Shown here one piece after another: positions 60,875-64,000 of a stretch of DNA of 64,000 nucleotides. The stretch lies in the NCBI GenBank assembly GCA_963169915.1, contig CAUJEM010000067.1, forward strand, positions 28,423 through 92,422, in the 5' to 3' direction. The notes beneath the pieces are model-generated. The model saw only the letters and a list, made by a program, of their open reading frames with translations, did not search any database and was not told the DNA's origin. Position 1 is the first letter of the stretch; each line of letters starts with the position of its first letter. The stretch is from Myxococcota bacterium (GTDB lineage: Bacteria; Myxococcota_A; Polyangia; Polyangiales; Polyangiaceae). The position numbers were made by a program, and so were the translations under genes.

Positions 60875-61852
60875 ATGGCAGACGTACTCGTCATCGCAGA
60901 GCTGTCGGACGGCAAGGTCCGCAAGACCACCCTCTCCGCCATCACCTTCGCCCGTGAAGCGGCCCCGCTCCTCGGCGGCGGCTTCTCCATCTTGGTCCTC
61001 GGCGCTGGCGCCAAGGCCGCCGCCGCCGAGCTCACCGGCTTCGGCGCCGCCAAGGTCTACGCCTGCGACGATCCTTCGCTCGCACAGTACACGGCCGAGC
61101 ACTTTGCCCCGACGGCGGCCGCGGTCGGGAAGAGCTTCGGCGTGGTGGTCGCCACCGCCTCGAGCTTCGGCAAAGACCTGCTGCCGCGCGTCGCCGCGCG
61201 GCTCGACGCGGCCTACGCCGGCGACTGCTCGGCGGTGTCCGGTGAGGGTGGCAAGCTCGTCTACAAGCGCCCCATGTTCGCCGGCAACGCCTTCGGCTAC
61301 TGCACGCTCAGCACGCCCCTGCAGGTGGTCACCGTACGCCAGAGCGAGTTCGCGCCGGCCGCACCGAGCGGGGGCGCCTCCCCGGTGGAGGACGTCGCCA
61401 AGGCAGCGCCGGGCGCGGCCGCCGGGCGCGTGCAGTTCGTCAGCCTGGAGCAGGTCAAGAGCGCTCGCCCGGAGCTCGGCGACGCCTCCGTCATCGTCGC
61501 GGGCGGCCGCGCCCTGAAAGAGCGCTTCAACGAGCTCCTGGAGCCCCTGGCCGACACGCTGGGCGCCGCCATCGGCGCCAGCCGCGCGGCCTGTGACGCC
61601 GGCTACGCTCCCGGCGACTACCAGGTCGGCCAGACCGGCAAGATCGTGGCGCCGAAGCTCTACTTTGCCATCGGCATCTCCGGCGCCATCCAGCACATCG
61701 CTGGCATGAAGGGCAGCAAGACCATCGTCGCCATCAACAAGGATTCGGAGGCGCCCATCTTCCAGCTGAGCGACTACGGCTTGGTCGCCGATCTCTTCCA
61801 GGTGGTGCCGGAGCTCACGGCAGCCCTCAAGGCCAAGAAGGCGGCGGGCTGA
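60875..61852 (+). CDS. etfA: Electron transfer flavoprotein alpha subunit
   Basis: A 325-residue subunit that binds FAD in its C-terminal domain: [91 protein letters not shown]. Together with EtfB it forms the classical fixed-orientation ETF. The ATG at 60875 has an AGGGAA-type ribosome site. The transcript is probably ended by the hairpin at 61861-61900. Confidence 0.96.
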   Translation: MADVLVIAELSDGKVRKTTLSAITFAREAAPLLGGGFSILVLGAGAKAAAAELTGFGAAKVYACDDPSLAQYTAEHFAPTAAAVGKSFGVVVATASSFGKDLLPRVAARLDAAYAGDCSAVSGEGGKLVYKRPMFAGNAFGYCTLSTPLQVVTVRQSEFAPAAPSGGASPVEDVAKAAPGAAAGRVQFVSLEQVKSARPELGDASVIVAGGRALKERFNELLEPLADTLGAAIGASRAACDAGYAPGDYQVGQTGKIVAPKLYFAIGISGAIQHIAGMKGSKTIVAINKDSEAPIFQLSDYGLVADLFQVVPELTAALKAKKAAG

Positions 61853-61860
61853 GCGGAGGG

Positions 61861-61900
61861 CAAGCCAGGCCCACGCGCTGCGGCGTGCGGGCCTGGCTTG
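61861..61900 (+). terminator. Hairpin after etfA
   Basis: A perfect 12-bp stem pairs CAAGCCAGGCCC (61861-61872) with GGGCCTGGCTTG (61889-61900); the loop can pair further (ACGC with GCGT). It starts 8 nt after the etfA stop. No T-run follows, so it may stop transcription weakly or protect the mRNA end. The last bases form part of the -35 of the tRNA promoter. Confidence 0.6.
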
Positions 61901-61925
61901 ACAGGCCTTCGCTGCTAGATATTCT
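61898..61925 (+). promoter_or_regulatory. Promoter of tRNA-Pro
   Basis: TTGACA at 61898-61903 is a perfect -35. TATTCT (61920-61925) lies 16 nt downstream as -10 (4 of 6). Predicted start near 61932, about 29 nt before the mature tRNA. The -35 overlaps the 3' arm of the etfA hairpin. Confidence 0.6.
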
Positions 61926-61960
61926 CCGCGCCCCGCCGGTTTTGCCGGGCTGGGCGCCAT

Positions 61961-62034
61961 CGGGGCGTAGCGCAGTTTGGTAGCGCGCACGGTTCGGGTC
62001 CGTGAGGTCGCCAGTTCGAATCTGGCCGCCCCGA
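61961..62034 (+). tRNA. tRNA-Pro(CGG)
   Basis: A complete cloverleaf of 74 nt. Acceptor stem CGGGGCG (61961-61967) pairs with CGCCCCG (62027-62033), discriminator A62034, CCA not encoded. D stem GCGC/GCGC (61970-61973, 61983-61986), anticodon stem CACGG/CCGTG with loop TTCGGGT and anticodon CGG (61995-61997), T stem GCCAG/CTGGC with loop TTCGAAT. Reads CCG proline codons, which are common in this GC-rich window. Confidence 0.97.
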
Positions 62035-62113
62035 CAAATCCCTACAAAGGCTCGAGCCCTCCCAGCGTGGGCCGGCTCACTCCGCCTGGGGCCGTGCTGC
62101 GGCGGGCTAGTGG

Positions 62114-63205
62114 CTAGTACCCCTGCTCGCGCAGGAAATTCACGAGCTCCTCGAAGAAGATGAGGTAGCTCCAGGGGTTGTCGATCCCGGCCTTGTCGCC
62201 CAAGAGCTGGCCAATCTCATCGAGGTGGTCCGCCGGGACGCAGCCCAGGAAGGTGCCCCAGCGCGCGTCCTTCACGCGCACCAGGCCGTCGTGAGGATCG
62301 GGCCCCAGGACGAGGCCGAAGGCCGAGAGCAGCACGTCGAGCGTGTCGGTCTGCCGATCCCAATCGCTGATGAAGCTGACCGCTCGATCGGGCTTGCAGT
62401 CCGCGCCGCCGCGCGACAGCGCGCTGCGCCCGGCGATGGACCAGTACTGGACGCCCGGCGCGTCGGGGTAGCGGCGGTTGAACTCAGCGATCTCGGCGAC
62501 GGCGAGCTGGTGGAGCGCCGTGATCACGCTCGTCTCTTGGCCGGCGGCGTCATACACGAGGCTGCCGACCAGCCGCACGAGCGCGTCGACGATGCCTTGG
62601 AAGTTGGAGTCCGGGACGAGCTTGAGCACCACGTCCGCCACCGGGCTGCCGTAGTGCGGCGTGGAGAGCGTGACGACGGTGGCCACCGCCTCCGGGTGAT
62701 CGTGCGCCACCACCCTCGCGTCGAGGCCGCCCTGCGAGTGCCCGACGATGATGACCTTCTCCTTGTGGGTGCGCTCCCGCAGCGCCTGCACGTGAGCCCA
62801 GAGCTCTGCCCCACGCTTCTCCGAGCTATTGAACGGATCGACCGCGGGCGTGATGACGTCCGTCTCACCGAGCTTGGCCAAGTGGGGCTTGAGCTTATAA
62901 AAGTAGGTCTCGAAGCCGAGCCCCGCAAAATCCTCGAAGCCGAAGAAGCCGTGAGCGAAGACGATGGGGTACGGCGGGCCGAGCCACCGCTGGGCGTCGG
63001 GCGCCGCGGCCTCGACCGTGGCGTCCGGTGGAGCGGCGTCCGTCGCGGCGTCCAGCCCCGGCGCGGCATCTCGGGCGTTCGCGTCCACGTCGACGCTGGC
63101 GTCGGCGCTAGGGGCCCCACCTCCAGCGGTCTCTGCCCCGCCGCACGCCGCTGCCAGCACGAGCCCCAAGCAAGCAGCTCCGAGAGCGAAGGGGAGACGA
63201 GGCAT
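62114..63205 (-). CDS. Triacylglycerol lipase/esterase lipoprotein
   Basis: A 363-residue lipoprotein (lipobox AAAC, Cys near residue 21) with an Asp/Ala-rich linker (30-72). The alpha/beta hydrolase begins PIVFAHGFFGFEDFAG (oxyanion HG), has the nucleophile Ser157 in GHSQGGLDARVVAH, and likely Asp/His partners in GPDPHDGLVRVKDA and VPADHLDEIGQL. The layout is that of family I.1/I.2 bacterial lipases (Pseudomonas type), here as an anchored form. It lies downstream of the tRNA on the opposite strand. Confidence 0.9.
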   Translation of the reverse strand: MPRLPFALGAACLGLVLAAACGGAETAGGGAPSADASVDVDANARDAAPGLDAATDAAPPDATVEAAAPDAQRWLGPPYPIVFAHGFFGFEDFAGLGFETYFYKLKPHLAKLGETDVITPAVDPFNSSEKRGAELWAHVQALRERTHKEKVIIVGHSQGGLDARVVAHDHPEAVATVVTLSTPHYGSPVADVVLKLVPDSNFQGIVDALVRLVGSLVYDAAGQETSVITALHQLAVAEIAEFNRRYPDAPGVQYWSIAGRSALSRGGADCKPDRAVSFISDWDRQTDTLDVLLSAFGLVLGPDPHDGLVRVKDARWGTFLGCVPADHLDEIGQLLGDKAGIDNPWSYLIFFEELVNFLREQGY

Positions 63206-63257
63206 GGCACCCAGAGTGTGCCACGCCTCGCCCAGGGAGGGCTAGCTCGCCTGCGGC

Positions 63258-64000
63258 TCAGCAGCGCCGGCGGCGGCCGAGTCCGAGCCCCACCAGCCCA
63301 AGCGCCACCGCGAGCCCGAGCGCGCTGTTGCTGCGGCTGGAGTCCGGGACGCTGCAGGCGCAGCCGCCGCCCTCCACGACGCCGTCGCTCGCGTTAGCTC
63401 CCGCGGTCCCAGCGCCACCCGCCGTGCCTGCGCTGCCGCTGGACCCAGCGCTCCCTGCCGTGCCGCTCGTGCCGGCGCTCCCCGCCGTGCCACCACTGCC
63501 CGCGCCACCAGCCACCCCGCCTTCACCCGCGGTGCCACCGGCGCCGGCGCCCGCGGCGCCCCCACCTGCAGCGCCAGCGACGCCAGCGGTACCACCTGCG
63601 CCAGCCCCGGCATCCCCACCAGCGCCCGCCGTCCCGCCGACGCCCGCCGCACCAGCGGTGCCTGCATCACCGCCCGTGCCGGCCACACCGGCTGCGCCTG
63701 CGTCACCGCCCATGCCGGCCGCTGCTCCCACCCCGGCGCTGCCGCCAGCACCCGCCGTCCCGGCGCTGCCGCCAGCGCCCGACGTGCCGCCGCTGCCCGA
63801 GGTGCCCCCGGTCGCGCCCGTGCCCGACGTGCCGCCGCTGCCCGAGGTGCCCCCGGTCGCGCCCGTGCCCGCCGTCCCGCCGCTGCCCGAGGTGCCCCCG
63901 GTCGCGCCCGTGCCCGACGTCCCGCCGCTGCCCGAGGTGCCCCCGGTCGCGCCAGTGCCCGACGTCCCGCCGCTGCCCGAGATGCCCCCGGTCGCGCCAG
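63258..64000 (-). CDS. C-terminus of a repeat-rich MYXO-CTERM-type surface protein (5' end outside window)
   Basis: The frame is open to the right edge (247 codons plus stop seen). It is nearly all Gly/Ala/Ser/Thr repeats and ends with GGGCACSVPDSSRSNSALGLAVALGLVGLGLGRRRRC: a Cys motif, a hydrophobic helix and an Arg cluster, the MYXO-CTERM sorting signal. Proteins with this tag are processed and moved to the cell surface. The functional domain lies upstream of the window. Confidence 0.88.
   Translation of the reverse strand, partial: GATGGISGSGGTSGTGATGGTSGSGGTSGTGATGGTSGSGGTAGTGATGGTSGSGGTSGTGATGGTSGSGGTSGAGGSAGTAGAGGSAGVGAAAGMGGDAGAAGVAGTGGDAGTAGAAGVGGTAGAGGDAGAGAGGTAGVAGAAGGGAAGAGAGGTAGEGGVAGGAGSGGTAGSAGTSGTAGSAGSSGSAGTAGGAGTAGANASDGVVEGGGCACSVPDSSRSNSALGLAVALGLVGLGLGRRRRC
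63811..63990 (-). repeat. 45-bp tandem repeat in the MYXO-CTERM protein
   Basis: Four 45-bp units (63811-63855, 63856-63900, 63901-63945, 63946-63990) and flanking partial copies encode a 15-residue Gly/Ser/Thr/Ala unit of the GTSGTGATGGTSGSG type. The units differ by only one to three bases, indicating recent duplication, and the array continues beyond the right edge. Confidence 0.9.

Noticed and set aside
59993..61990. Long minus-strand open frame opposite etfBA
   Set aside because: The plus strand encodes well-conserved ETF subunits; the antisense product has no recognisable domain and overlaps the tRNA.

Overview
The window is a high-GC (roughly 70% by eye) stretch of bacterial chromosome that reads like a myxobacterium, most likely of the Polyangiales/Sorangiineae type. 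The evidence is: many lipoproteins with long Gly/Ala/Ser linkers, a MYXO-CTERM-type C-terminal anchor at the right edge, Hanks-type kinases beside formylglycine-enzyme-like and TPR/PEGA proteins, MopE-like CNGxDDDCDG repeats at the left edge, and a Cox15-type haem A synthase. Genus is inference. No rRNA, CRISPR array, integrase or complete insertion sequence was seen. There is one tRNA gene, tRNA-Pro(CGG).

Left part (1-20.8 kb). A secreted Cys-rich protein runs off the edge. Then come a helicase-C-like domain protein, an HD phosphohydrolase with a co-translated envelope protein, an M48-like lipoprotein followed by a lone type III secretion SctU homologue, and a pspA operon containing a degenerate cyclase/P-loop/TPR protein. 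A beta-helix lipoprotein, a truncated tape-measure-like remnant and ctaA follow. A long minus-strand run from 20.8 to 14.7 kb holds a Cys-rich lipoprotein, two peptide-type ABC permeases without ATPase or binding protein, a HEAT-repeat protein, a branched-chain-type E1 alpha and lpdA.

Middle (20.9-44.8 kb). Ferredoxin, two unknown envelope proteins, glyQ, a GMC oxidoreductase with a small membrane partner, and a minus-strand TPR/PEGA - formylglycine-enzyme-like - Ser/Thr kinase operon. Next are a small helix-turn-helix-like gene, kup, and a His-rich CbiX-like lipoprotein behind a Fur-like palindrome. Then come a crotonase, a GH5 glycosidase, a second TPR/PEGA protein, tldD with a frameshifted tldE/pmbA partner, an AhpD-like protein, and a tight MscS - antiporter - antiporter operon.

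Right part (45-64 kb). A pectinacetylesterase-like lipoprotein, an RNA methyltransferase overlapping a GH1 glycosidase gene, a pseudokinase, hflX and typA. A minus-strand operon nadB - CPBP protease - tandem Tudor-knot-like lipoprotein is joined by 4-nt overlaps. etfBA, tRNA-Pro, a lipase lipoprotein and the repeat-rich C-terminus of a MYXO-CTERM protein complete the window.

The window is mostly chromosomal housekeeping and envelope genes rather than a defence island or prophage. The most unusual pieces are the Tudor-knot-like lipoprotein in its overlapping operon, the His-rich periplasmic CbiX-like protein with its predicted metal operator, the two-antiporter/MscS unit, the pspA partner gene, the lone SctU, the pseudokinase and two single-base lesions (tldE/pmbA and the tape-measure remnant).
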